Shown here: in pieces, positions 13,320-24,652 of the stretch
Numbering within the stretch: position 1 is the stretch's first letter
Layout of the letters: each line of letters opens with the position of its first letter
Assembly: GCF_014898055.3 (NCBI RefSeq)
Contig: NW_026555331.1
Span: 110,357,194-110,421,193 of the forward strand
Direction of reading: 5' to 3'
From: Talpa occidentalis
Lineage: Eukaryota; Chordata; Mammalia; Eulipotyphla; Talpidae
DNA: 64,000 nt
The notes under the pieces: generated by a model
The model's database searches: none
What the model saw: the letters and a program-made list of their open reading frames with translations, nothing else
What the model was told of the DNA's origin: nothing
Program-made: the position numbers and the translations under genes

Positions 13320-13917
13320 TAATTTTTTTTTCTAGAAAAGAAAAATACTGGATGGTCTCACTTATAGGAGGAATGTAGCGGATCCAAATAAGGGATCAGG
13401 AAAAAAAAATGTAGCTATAATAAAGTAAGAATCAAAATCAATAGACAACTATAAACGAGACATTCTGCAGGTGGTGAGAAGGGAGTAGGATCAAAACAGG
13501 GGTGGAGGGCCTCCCTGGTGGCCCAGGCGGTTGAGCACAGCACTGTAAAACTATCTGCAGCCTCTGCAGCACGGGTTCGATCCCGGCCGTCCCGGGAGAT
13601 ACCCACATGGTGCAGCAGACCTCTCCTGTCTCACCCACTGCTCCCCTCAGCAATGTATTTCAGTCAATCTGCCTGTTCTGTTCCCCACTGTGTCTCTGGT
13701 GAATTCTCTCACTCTCCTGCACATCTGGCCTGTACCCCGGTCCTTGTACACATGAATAAATAAATCTTTTTTTTAAAAAAAAAAAGTGGGTGGGAAGAGC
13801 ACAAGGGACAGTGGTGATGATTCATGGGTGAATGGGTGGTGGGCATTTCATGGGGACTGTAACCGAGATAAAAATGCATACATTGTACAAAATATATAAA
13901 ATAATAATTAAAAAAAG
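13320..13917 (+). mobile_element. L1 3' end, interrupted by a SINE
   Basis: Sequence homologous to the 46821-47160 L1 (aaaaatactggatggtctca..., end of ORF2 and 3'UTR), ending in an A-rich tail. The flanks gaggcaatacatttta and gagacaatacatttta (13299-13314, about 13918-13932) form a diverged target duplication. SINE copy 8 is inserted in its G-rich 3'UTR. Confidence 0.78.
13507..13785 (+). mobile_element. tRNA-derived SINE copy 8 (plus), inside an L1
   Basis: Starts GGGCCTCCCTGGTGGCCCAG, B box GGTTCGATCCC, tail ATAAATAAATCTTTTTTTTAAAA. It splits the L1 3'UTR, so it is younger than that L1 copy. Confidence 0.9.
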
Positions 13918-16516
13918 GAGACAATACATTTTAAACACAAAATTTGGTAATCCATTTTTGAATAATTAGTCATGAAAAAAATTTCAAGTAGGCTTTTTGG
14001 TTTTTCTTGTAACATGAGAATTAAAAACAAAAAAAAAATGTAGTTACCTACTTTAACTGGGCTTTTCTTTGCTATAGCTAGAAATACAAACATCCTCTTT
14101 ACAGCCTCCCAGCTTTACATAAATAGCAAGTGAAAGCTTTTTGACTTGGTGAATGAGGTAATTATTGAGTGGTTGGTTGGAATGTTTGCTATTAGCTGCA
14201 CAGAATTATTAACTACTTAGTCCTGGTGGTTAATTACTGTAATTAAAATAAGTAAACCTTGTTTAGATAATTGCTGAACCTGTTTAGCTTGCATTTTAGG
14301 ATTAGCATGTGTATCAGTTTGTAAGTCAAAGGACCTTATTAGATTTTGAGGAGGTTGAAATAGTGTTATAGCAAATCCCAGATTACATGTATGGAATACC
14401 TTGGAAACAAACTATAATCTATACTGTTGTCGATAGATTAAAATTTTGACTTATTAATATGAACTGCTTTTATTAAAGTCCAGTACAATGCCATCTAGTC
14501 CCTTGGTAACTTTTTTATAACCTCTTATTTGATATTGTTGATCAGTTTTTCCCTGAAATTCTTTCTCATTTTTTGGGCTATTGCCTCCTGGTTTATCTGG
14601 TTGTTTAGGATCCTTTCCTATTGGTCATCTTTAAATGTTGGTGTAATATGGCATTTACCCTATCTCATTTTCTACTTATCTAGAGTTTCTTAATTTCATC
14701 TGCCTTTCAAATCATTTTGGGAAGAGTCTTCAAAATATATTTGGATATATTTTCAAAGCCTCATTGAAATGTGATCTTTCCAGGCTGGTGTGATTTCTCA
14801 GTTCTTCGAAATACTGATGCTCTTGGATATCTCTCATAATCCTGATCATATTCTGCATTGTATTAATGGTTATTTGTATTTCTTGCCTTTCCTACCATAC
14901 TTAAGTTTTTTAAAGCAAGCACTGCACTTTATCTTTGCATTCCCATTAATTTTTTAGTACAAAATGATCATCTGCAGACTCTCAGATACTATTCTAATCC
15001 CTGAAAATCTAGCTATGAACGAAGTATGGTCCCTGCCATTTACTAATACCACTCAAGAATACTTTTTAAATTATGAAAATAATACAGGCTTAGTGAAGGA
15101 AATTTATAGCAGTCGGGGATGTGAAAATCTAGGGGAAAAAACTTAACTACAGCTCTCCTATTCCATAGTAGGCATTATTAACATTTTAATGGGTTGCTTT
15201 TCAGAATTTGTTTTTTTATCACAAAACTTTTATTTTGTCCTGTTTCCTCCTCCTCCCCCACCCCTCACCACCACCATACAAAAGGAGAAAAATTTAAGTT
15301 ATCAAATAAGGTATAAACTTAAGTTTGTTTGTATAGTGTTAATTTTTGAATATGATTATACCTTTACACTTACCATTCAAAAAAGTTTCATAAGTATCCA
15401 AATTTTCCACTGAAGCATCTAAGTGAAAATATTGTAGATGCTTCTGATTATGCCCATATGTTTGGGTTTTATTCTAGTCCCCCCACCCCTTTTTTGAAGG
15501 CATAAAGTTAAAGCAGAAGGAGGTAGGTATGGAGGACCTATAACTTATTTTCCTGAGACTTAGAAATTTCTGGAGTTTTTACATCTAGAAAAAAGTGGTA
15601 TCCCCCCACTCAAAGGGAGTAGGCCATACTATCCGGAATAGATCTTACCATTCTTGAAAGCCAATATAGAAAGAATTCAGCCTAATATAGAAATAGTAAG
15701 GTTAATGCTGTGACATCAGCTATTTGGACTTAAGATGCCTATTAAACTAATTGAATTATTAATAACTGAATTCTTTAACCCTGTACCATATTAATTGATA
15801 TAACTTGTAGTTTATTTTAATCTTGCATTATGTATACATTGGGACTGTTTGTAGTTTGGTAAAAAATAACTATATGTTAGGTATGGTATACTAGATTCAG
15901 CACGAAGAGTGAAAGAAGAGTACATGATATTAGAAACTGTCTTAGCTTCCTGAAGCAGAGTACTGTAAAAAATAGTTACTTGTAATTTTTTTGTGTCTGG
16001 TTTATGAAATGGTACCCTTCTACTTAGAATGATTGGTGTATGGGTGAATAAATTGTTAGGTATTTTTGGGGGGGCTTAGCCTTATACTAAAATACATGAT
16101 GATTAATATTTCTTTGTGTCAGTGAATTTCTACATTTTACAGCTGCATGATTTACTGCTTTGTCATTAATTATGTGTTATAAATGCTTATACTTATTTTA
16201 CATTTTACTGAAGCAGCAATATATAATCTAACTTTGGTCTTTCGTAATGTATTACTATATTGTCAGATATATTACTTATAAAGAATGTAGAATTACAAAA
16301 CTCAAAAAAGAACCCTTGCTAATAATGAGTCTAATTTATTAAGAGCATGAGGAACATGTTCTAACAGGGACAACTAAGTTTTAAAAGAACTGATTTCTTC
16401 ATACTGTATTTCCTGTCATTTCCATGAAGCAGGTTTGATTATAGCATTGTTTGAATATTTAAGGTCAATAAAATGACTGAGTTTAACATATCTTTTCTGT
16501 CCTTATTTTCTTTCAG

Positions 16517-16623
16517 GTGAATCTGGACTGGGAAAGTCAACATTAATCAACTCATTATTCCTCACAGATTTGTATTCTCCAGAGTATCCAGGTCCTTCCC
16601 ATAGAATAAAAAAGACTGTACAG
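16517..16623 (+). CDS. SEPTIN7: SEPTIN7 exon: P-loop (residues 57-92)
   Basis: The acceptor is tttctttcag and the donor is gtatgt. The exon begins in phase 1, with the first base of the Gly codon in the preceding exon. It encodes (G)[14 protein letters not shown], the Walker A/P-loop that holds the GTP phosphates, and continues through the switch-I region to HRIKKTVQ. It is 107 nt long, so with the one upstream base it makes exactly 36 codons and ends in phase 0. No stop or frameshift is present. The next exon is 12.6 kb downstream. Confidence 0.97.
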
Positions 16624-16883
16624 GTATGTATATTAATATTGCTATTTGATAAGCTGGAGTAATGTTGACACATGTAAAACATATGCTCTAATTTATTGTA
16701 TTTGCCTTGAAGTAGGCTTGAAATTTGACTTTAGCAAATATAAAGTGGTAAACATTATTTTTAATAAAATAAAAATAGAGAAATGTATAGATAAATTATC
16801 TTTATTAGAATTTTCTAAGTTTGTCCTCAGCAACTGTCCAGTGATTACACTCTGATATAGTAAATAATACCCATAAAATTATG

Positions 16884-17036
16884 ATGTCCATTATGGTAGC
16901 TACTAACACATATGTGACTGTTTAAGTTTGAGTGAAATTAGAAGAAAAAATTAAAAATTCACAGTCTTGGTTAAATATTACAAATGCTCCATTGCCACGT
17001 GTGGCAAGTCACTGTCATTTCGGTAGCACTGATGTA
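16884..17036 (+). repeat. Old hAT-type MER remnant
   Basis: The ends gatgtccattatggtagcta and tcggtagcactgatg, with the internal cacgtgtggcaagtcactgt, match an old mammalian non-autonomous DNA transposon known for tagccacatgtggctagtgg and ccatattggacagca phrases. Family name not assigned. Confidence 0.5.
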
Positions 17037-17199
17037 TTTCTGCTATTGAAGAAAGTACTATTAGACATAGAGAAAACATGATTTGCAGAAAAGCCTTTAT
17101 TATTTAAATATAGTGTTCTATATTAGTGGCATAATACCACATGATATTTGAATGTCAATAGCAGTTTGTTAAGCCTCCCAAACTATGTTGGGGTCTAAT

Positions 17200-17630
17200 T
17201 CAGTGCTTCTTGATATTTAAGGTGCATTCAAATCATCTAGGGATCTTGACAGATTTAGTTTTTGTTCTTTTAAGACCGATTCCACTTTTTTTTTTTTAAG
17301 ATTTATTTATTTATTTTATACAAGCACTGGGTACAGTCAGAAGTGCGGAAGGGTCAGAGAATTCACCAGAGCCATAGCGGGGAACAGAACAGGCAGACTG
17401 ACGAAATACACTGCTGAGGGGAGCAGCAGGCATGGCAGGAGAGGTCTGTCGCACCATGTGGGACCCTGGCTGGCGGTCGGGGATCGAACCGGCGCTGCAG
17501 AGGCTGCAGGCAGCTTCGCAGCCCAGTGCTCAACCGCTGCGCCACCAGGGGAGGTCCCCGATTCCACATTTTTAACAAAATCCCAGATGATGCCATTGCT
17601 ACTGACTGACTCTTGGATAACCACACTTTA
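17200..17630. repeat. MER5-like hAT MITE split by a SINE
   Basis: Left end tcagtgcttcttgatattta, then gcattcaaatcatctaggga; right part cccagatgatgccattgcta and ataaccacactt. This is the MER5A/B pattern of an old hAT-Charlie MITE. SINE copy 9 is inserted at its centre. Confidence 0.6.
17286..17557 (-). mobile_element. tRNA-derived SINE copy 9 (minus)
   Basis: Reverse SINE of the subfamily with gcactgggtacagtcagaag next to the tail. Target duplication CCGATTCCAC (17276-17285, 17558-17567). It lies within a MER5-like element. Confidence 0.93.
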
Positions 17631-17661
17631 TTTTATAAAATGCTGGATACACTCTAGATTT

Positions 17662-17970
17662 GCATTGTCCAATATAGTAGCCAGACATGGCTGTTGAACT
17701 CTTAAAAATACATGGGTAGTCCAAATGGAGATGTTAACGCAAGTTTAAAATGTACCAAGGATTTTAAAGACTTACCATGTTTTTTAAAAAAAGTGAAGTA
17801 TCTCATTAATACGTTTTTGTATTGATTACCTTTTATAGTGCTATTTTGGTGATACTGAGTTAAATATTAATTTTACCTGTTTGTTACTACTTTTCAATGT
17901 GGCACTGAAAAATTTCAAATTTACTTACATGGCTTACATTGTTTTTTTCAGTCAGCACTGCTCTAAACTC
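17662..17970 (+). repeat. Old hAT-type MER remnant
   Basis: It starts gcattgtccaatatagtagc, has aagtatctcattaatacgtt inside, and ends gtcagcactgctc. This is the same old DNA-transposon family as at 16884, in longer form. SINE copy 10 is inserted at its right edge. Confidence 0.58.
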
Positions 17971-18247
17971 TTTTTTTTTAAAGATTTATTTATTTATGCA
18001 TACAAGAGCTGGGGTACAGGCCAGAGATGCAGGAGGTTAGAGGATTCACCAGAGACAGAGTGGGGAACAGAACAGGTAGATTGACTGAAGTACACTGCTG
18101 AGGGGAGCAGCGGGCAAGTCAGGAGAGGTCTGCTGCGCCATGTGGGTTGCCTCCCTGGCTGGCTGGGGATTGAACTCATGCTGCAGAGGCTGCGGATAAC
18201 CCCTTGCGCCAGTGCTGTCCTTTACCCCTTGCACCACCAGAGGGGCC
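17971..18247 (-). mobile_element. tRNA-derived SINE copy 10 (minus)
   Basis: Reverse SINE with an 18-bp target duplication, CAGCACTGCTCTAAACTC at 17953-17970 and CAGCACTGCTCTAATCTC at 18248-18265. Forms an inverted pair with copy 11, 156 bp away. Confidence 0.93.
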
Positions 18248-18403
18248 CAGCACTGCTCTAATCTCTTAATTGAAAAGAATTTTTCGTGGATTGATGCAGT
18301 AACACTTAGCACACACTCAGTGAATAGATGAGTTAGTAGTTCTCGCTAGAACAGATTTTATTGAGACAATGATGCTAGAGCTGCATTGAAAGGATTGGTA
18401 CTA

Positions 18404-18676
18404 GGGCCTTCCCGATGGCGCAGCAGTTGAGCTCTGGGTTGCGAAGCTGCCCGTAGCCTCTGCAGCGCCAGTTTGATCCCCAGCCGCCGGCGAGGGTCCT
18501 ACATGGCACACAGACCTCTCCTGCCGTCCGCTGCTCCCCTCTGCAGTGTACTTCGGTCCTTCTGCCTGTTCTGTTTCCCGCTGTGGCTCTGGTGAATTCT
18601 CTCATTCTCTGTACCCAGTGCTTGTATAAGTAAATAAATCTTTAAAAAAAAAAAAAAAGAGTATGAAAAAAAAAAT
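18404..18676 (+). mobile_element. tRNA-derived SINE copy 11 (plus)
   Basis: Starts GGGCCTTCCCGATGGCGCAG. The tail contains A15 and a second A-run. Target duplication AAAGGATTGGTACTA (about 18389-18403, 18677-18691), with no visible mismatch, so likely young. Confidence 0.93.
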
Positions 18677-19078
18677 AAAGGATTGGTACTAATTATACCA
18701 GTGCACAAGATGGAAGGATCATTTGAAAATTCTGGACAGAAATTCATTTATATCAAACTGCAACATGAAGTTTAGTCATTAGATCGCTTAAGTCATTTTA
18801 TGAATTATATATTTTATCCATATCTAATTATCATCACTGATTCTCTAAACTGTAAGACTGAATATTTTTCCTTTTTACTATACTAATTTTTTTACAGCTT
18901 ATATTTTATAATTAAAAATACCTTTCAATAAAGAATTATAATAGGAAAGAACGAAGTAGCTACAGAGTCATAGTAAGAATTGGTTCTAGATCTGTTTAAT
19001 AAAACCTATTTCTATAAAGTCCTAATTCCAAAAATAAATTTGTCAAACAAACAAATTTACCTAGTATTGATAGACCAT

Positions 19079-19452
19079 CTTGTTTTGCCTACCCCCTAAA
19101 CCTCCCTGCAGGTTTTCCTATCTAAATGGCACTCAGTTACTCAGAAACTTGGAGCTATACTTAAATACTTTATCTCTTACGCCACATGTAGTACACCAAC
19201 AAATTCCATTAGCTCTACTTTCACAATGTTATCTAGAATCTACCACTTGCCTAGTACCACTCATATCTAGGTCATCATCTTTCTTTGTCCTGGATTATAG
19301 TAGCCTCCTCATTAGACTCCTTGATTTGATCACTACCTCTTGGCCACCATCTCTCTCGTTTTGAAAACTAAGCAAATATAAGTCTGTGAGTAAGATCATG
19401 TTGCACCTCTGTTCAAAACTTTTCAGTGGCTTCCCATTTCAAAACAATTTAA
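19079..19452 (+). repeat. Old LINE 3'-region remnant
   Basis: The phrases aacaaattccattagctcta, tagtagcctcctcattagac and cagtggcttcccatttc occur together in an old, widespread mammalian LINE 3' end. The 94-codon open frame here is incidental. Confidence 0.55.
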
Positions 19453-19689
19453 AAATTGTGAGAAGTAGTGTATTAGTTTAGTTGGGATATTTTAAATTTT
19501 AAGTGTATTTTGGGGGTTTGTTGCTCTTTTCTTGGTCTGTAAAGTCCTATAAATAAGTAAATTAAGTGGAGTGATTTTAAATAATTTTTGAATTTAGTAA
19601 TCAATTTTGAAATTTAGTTGATTATTTTCATTTTGTCTTGAGCAGCATATTATTAAATTTAATTTTATTTACTATATAGATTGTATACT

Positions 19690-19930
19690 GAAAGGACACA
19701 GATTCAACTTTAGAGTGTGATGAATTTTTACATGTGTATTCACAGATTTTGATAAAGTACATTTCCAGCAACCCAGAAGGCTCCTTATGCCTTCTTAATT
19801 TTGCTATCCTTGAATTTCTTTTGGATACGCTCTTGTGTCTGATTTCTTTCACTAAGGATTGCCTGTGATATTTGTATATGTTGTATAGTTGCAGTTCCTT
19901 TTCATTGCTGTCATTTTTCCACTGTATGAA
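19690..19930 (-). repeat. Old L1/HAL1 fragment (minus)
   Basis: Reads as reverse-oriented old L1 3' region (ccagcaacccagaaggctcc; gttgcagttccttttcattg; ccactgtatgaatat). Degenerate. Confidence 0.5.
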
Positions 19931-19932
19931 TA

Positions 19933-20118
19933 TAGTCATGTATTTAGTAACAATGGGGATATGTTCTGAGAAATGTGTTATTAGGCAATATATATTTTTT
20001 GTCATTGTGTGAACTTCATAGCATATAATTACATAAGCTTAGATGATTTAACCTGTTACACACCTAGACTACAGGGTGTAGGCTATTGGGACCACCATCC
20101 TATAGGCAATATTTCATG
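19933..20118. repeat. Old DNA-transposon remnant
   Basis: Phrases aacaatggggatatgttctg, agaaatgtgttattaggc, ttacacacctagactac and gggaccaccatcctata match an old mammalian DNA-transposon MITE I recognise but do not name with confidence. Confidence 0.5.
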
Positions 20119-21007
20119 CTTTCAGTTTATTTTCTTTGATTTTTTTTTATGATGTTGAACATATATTCATTAACTGTTCAGATTTCATTAAAATGTTTTT
20201 TCCTTGTTAATGTTTCCTATTTTTTCCTGTTAATTTGGAGGATTTCCTTATGTAGGTAATGGTTCCTTACATTTCAGATATTGCAGATGTCTTCTTCCAG
20301 GCTATTCTTTGTTAAAGATGTGAGAGGTTCTCAATTTGTTATAATTCTTTTTACATTGGCCTATTTGCAAAATGATCCTATCTAAATTCATTTTACCTTT
20401 TACATTTCAAAAGTGTCTTCTTCCATTGTGAATGTATTTTGACTCTCCATGCCTTAAGAGCAAAGGAATAATTTATGTCCTAGAGTCATAACTCCTTAGT
20501 AAGATTTTTTTAAGCCAAAGAAGGATCTTTGTACCACTGTTAATCCTTCCCTTTTAAGCCAAAAGTAATACCTATAACTTCTGAGACCTGATTGACCCTG
20601 TGAGTCCCACAGAATTTCTTTCTTCATATTTCCATGTTACTTTTAAGTCTTACACTATAAAGGGAACAGTGAGGAACAACCTAAATCTAAACTCTTTTCT
20701 GCACTTACCCACTAGATAACATAACACATTATGGGCAGAACTAGAGTTATTCAGTGTAGTACAGAGTTGAATGTAATTATCTTTAATATTTGACTGGCTC
20801 TTCAGGAGGCTCAGTAATGAAGCAGATGATCTGCTCTTGAATGCTCACAAATTTTCTCCATGGAAAGTGGTTAGAAGTGTTGCATCTCAGCCCAGACATT
20901 TTAGACCAGGAAAAGTACACTCCAGAGTTTCAAAAGGCAAATTTCTGCAATTTCCCTAAACTGAAAGCTTTCTTGAATACTTCCAACTGTTAAAAAAGAA
21001 GAAAAGA

Positions 21008-21270
21008 ATGGGTCTCCCCTGGTGGTGCAGGGGAGACCCATTGCAGCTGTTGAGCGCTGGGCTGCGAAGTTGTCCGCAGCTCTGCAGCACCGGTTCCATC
21101 CCCGGCCACAGGTGAGGGTCCCACATGGTGTGCAGACCTCTCCTGCCGCGCCTGCTGCTCCCCTCAGCAGTGTCCTCCGTCTGTCTGCCTGTTCTGCTAC
21201 CCGCTCTGGCTCTGGTGAGTTCTCTCACCCTCCCGCGCTTCTGACTGTACCCAGTGCTTGTATAAATAAA
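21008..21270 (+). mobile_element. tRNA-derived SINE copy 12 (plus) with inverted head duplication
   Basis: Body and tail of the SINE family. The head is a perfect 14-bp inverted repeat: ATGGGTCTCCCCTG at 21008-21021 and its complement at 21028-21041, with a 6-nt loop. The copied arm displaces the normal A-box context. Flanking AAAAGAA-rich sequence on both sides may be the target duplication. Confidence 0.88.
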
Positions 21271-21611
21271 TAAATTAAAAGAAAAGAAAATTCTTCTCCT
21301 GTGATGTGACCAGCGGGGAGTGAAAACATCACAGTATCATAATCTCCATTAGCATTATTTATTTACAAAAGACTTACATCTTAATGAAGAAATTGCTTTC
21401 CATTCATAGTCTTGGAAGGAAGGAGAAGCTGTCTCCAGTAAATAGATGCTTATAAACTTTCCTGTATATCAGTGGTTCTGATGTAGTGAGGTTTTCAATA
21501 TTAGATAGAAGTGTTCTAAGATTCATTCTTAACTTCCCGTGCTAGGCCTGAGGACCCTGAGGCTTTGCAGTTTTAAATGTGAGCTGACGTGTGTTTCAGA
21601 GTTCTTTGTAC

Positions 21612-21740
21612 TAGCGTTTCTCAAATTTGAGTATGTAACACAATCATTTCTAAAAGGGATTGCAGAGTCCCTTCCCCAGCGTTTGCTGTTTAGTAGGTTT
21701 ACAGCAGGACCCAGATAATTTGTATTTCTAGTAAGTTTCC
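21612..21740. repeat. MER5-like hAT MITE fragment
   Basis: Starts agcgtttctcaaatttgagt and includes caggacccagataatttgta and tctagtaagtttccag, matching the MER5 pattern. Right terminus not clear. Confidence 0.5.
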
Positions 21741-22359
21741 AGACTATGCTGCTGCATGTCTGAGTGGTTGGTATACTTTGGTGTTTTGGCTTGCTGCAAA
21801 CTGGTTTCATGCTTTTTCTCTGGGGAGAAAATAAGAGGAAGAACTGTTTTTCCTAGTTCTTTTAGAATATTTTAGAAATAGAAAACTTATTTTTATTTTT
21901 TCCAATAGACTGATTAAAATGAAAGGATGAAAAGAATGAACACTTGCATTCTACTTCATGTTCCAGTCTTAAATATGGATCCCCAGATTCACAAAAAAAT
22001 TTAAGAAAAATATTACAATGTGATATATGGTAACAAATTTTTTACAGCTTTTTTATATTTGAAAATTTTTTAATTGTATTTGTCAAAGAAAGTTTGCCAA
22101 CTATGTTTTTGGGAAACACCCCTTTATTCAAATCCGTTTCAATTCCTTTTGTGAAATGAGAGTGTTCACTTTTTTGTTGTGTTTTTAGGTGCCATCCCCT
22201 TTACAACTTATTTTCTTGGCCTGTGATGTTCTGTAAATCACTTTTGTAGATTAAATAGGTTCAAAAATTTTGAAGGTAAGAAAAGGTAAAAGCAATGAAT
22301 CCTGTTCCTAGGATAATTTGTTATAAACTCTTTGAACTAATTTTTAATAATTTCATAAT

Positions 22360-22530
22360 GTTTGAACCAGTCATTGATACAATAGACATCTGAATGCTTT
22401 TCTCATGCCAGTTTGGGAGCTACAGTGATAATGGGGTACAATCAGTGTTCTTAAGGATCTCACAATCAGGTGAAGAATATAATAATTATGATTTATGAGA
22501 AAGATGTTGCTATAAAGGTGCTCTCAAGAG
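22360..22530 (+). repeat. Old L2/MIR-type fragment
   Basis: Phrases tgagagctacagtgataatg-like gggagctacagtgataatgg and gttcttaaggatctcacaat resemble the region near L2 3' ends (ggggatacagcagtgaac, ctcatggagcttac). Confidence 0.4.
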
Positions 22531-23451
22531 ACATACTAGAGATGTAATAGGAATGGAGGGCAAATGGTAGTAGGATAAGTGAGTGGTAACTGAGGCAGTG
22601 AGTGAAGATGTATAGCTATGAAGGAAGGACTGAGGCGGGGGATACTGAAAGTATTGAGACTTAGAGATAGTTTTGGTCTTTATTCCCCAAAAAAGACCTG
22701 AGAATGTTTATATGCTATGAGGGAGTCAATTCCTAAAAGAGAAGAAGTTGAAAATATAAAGGAAATTGTCTATACAGTTTCAAGATAATTTTAAAATTGA
22801 AAGTGGTCATTTCTCCAGCATAAATTGAGAAATTAACCTTAGGGAGAAAGGTTCTATTCTTCTAAACAGGAGGGAAGACTCAGTGTTGTTTCAAACTGGA
22901 TGGGGATGCTTTCCTAGTAGAGATGAGGTACTTTGCTGAACATGGTGGGAGAGATAGCCTGGAACTTGGGAATAACATTACTGGAAATAGGAGAGGTATT
23001 ATTAAGGGGCTTACCCAGCAGAAAATGGCATAACTGGGTTTAAGTCCTCACCTGTGTACTTAGGAATATAAGATCAAGACCTGTAAAAAGATACAGAGAG
23101 AAACAAGAAAAAATGATTTAACTTCACGTGGAATGAGCAAAAAAGGGAGACCTGAGAGAGAGAAGAAAATGTATTCACTGACACCTGGTCAGATGCTACC
23201 CCTGTCTGTCCTACCCCTAGATAGCATCCAGGATGCAATAGGAAGTCAGCCAAACAAAAGAGACTCCCATCTCCATCTTTTAGAAATTGACCTGGTGGCT
23301 CTACTCCATTCCTAGTTCCCAACGGCCCCTGCTCAGGAAGTCAGAGAGGTGGAGTCCAGAAGGCTCCAAAGCCTGAGTTGACTGTTACCCACTGACTTAC
23401 ATGTTGTTCCTTACATTATGAGACTAAGAAGCATATAAATAGATTAGCAGA

Positions 23452-23712
23452 GGGCCTCCCTGGTGGTGCAAAGGATTAAGATACAACCTATGAAACTATT
23501 TGCAGCCACTGCAGCACAAGTTCGATCTCCGGCCAGGGAGCTAACCCACGTGGCACAGCAGACCTCTCCTGACTGACCTGCTGCTCCCCTCAGCAGTGTA
23601 TTTCAGTCAGTCTGCCTGTTCTGTTCCCCACTCTGTTTCTGGTGAGTCCTCTCACCCCCCTGCATCTCTGGCCTGTACCCCAGTTCTTGTATGCATAAAT
23701 AAACCTTTAAAA
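23452..23712 (+). mobile_element. tRNA-derived SINE copy 13 (plus)
   Basis: Starts GGGCCTCCCTGGTGGTGCAAAGGATTAAG, with a cagccactgcagcacaagtt segment, and ends cataaataaacctttaaaaa. Left duplication atagattagcaga (23439-23451). The right copy was split by SINE copy 14. Confidence 0.9.
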
Positions 23713-23723
23713 ATATAGATTAG

Positions 23724-24129
23724 GGGCCTCCCCGGTGGCGCAGCGGTTGAGCACTGAGTTGTGAAGCTGCCCGTGGCCTCTGCGGCACCTGTTCGATCCC
23801 CGGCTGCTCCCTGACCTCCGGAGGAGGGTCCCACATGGCGCGCAGACCTCTCCTGCGTAGGAGCGCCGGGTTCAATCCCCGGTTGCTCCCTGGCCTGCGG
23901 AGGGACGCGTGCAGACCTCTCCTGCAGAGGAGAGTCCCACAGGGTGTGCAGACCTCTCCTGCCGCCCGCTGCTCCCCTCAGCAGTGTGCTTTGGTCCCTC
24001 TGTCTGCTCTGTTCCCTGCTCTGGTGAATTCTCTCACCCTCCCGCGCTTCTGACTGTACCCAGTGCTTGCATAAACAAACAAACAAACAAATAAATAAAA
24101 AAAAAATGCCTCTAAAAAAATATATATAT
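23724..24129 (+). mobile_element. tRNA-derived SINE copy 14 (plus), internally amplified
   Basis: At 406 bp it is about 130 bp longer than its relatives. The motif gcagacctctcctgc occurs three times (about 23842-23856, 23910-23925, 23947-23962). A second B-box-like GGTTCAATCCCC and a second GGTTGCTCCCTGGCC block show internal tandem duplication. Target duplication ATATAGATTAG (23713-23723, 24130-24140) places it inside copy 13's flank. Confidence 0.9.
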
Positions 24130-24652
24130 ATATAGATTAGCAGAAAACAGGGAAATTCCTGTTGAGGTTACAGGTCTTGAATTTTACAGAACAGAAAGGT
24201 AACTGAGCTGGAACATTTTCATTAATAGAAAATGAAAGGAGTGAGGGACTTAAGATCTCAGTGTAAAGAAAAGAGAATGAAGTGTAGTAGTTTAGAGAAG
24301 AAGGTAGAGTTAGAATCTTTGGGTCAGCTTTCTTCTCAATAAACTAATTCTGGGTCTTAATGAGAAGGAAGTAATCTAGAGGCATTACCTAATCTATTGT
24401 TGGTCATTACCTCTTAGTTTCTTGTGGATAATGATGAAACATTTAAGGTTATGTTTGTCTCTTGACCCAATAAATAAAATAGATTTTATGTTTGAGCTAA
24501 GTGGAGTATCTCAGGCTGTTTAAAGTCTCTTGTAGAGGTTTGACTATAATGCCACCTCTTGAACAAATGTAGGTAAACTATTGACGGAATTTTAATCCTT
24601 GCATCAAAAATTAATGTGACACATTTTATTTACCTTAATAAATAGATATTAA

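Noticed and set aside
23652..24086. 144-codon minus-strand open frame
   Set aside because: It is the antisense of SINE copies 13-14. The amplified GC-rich body keeps the frame open by chance.
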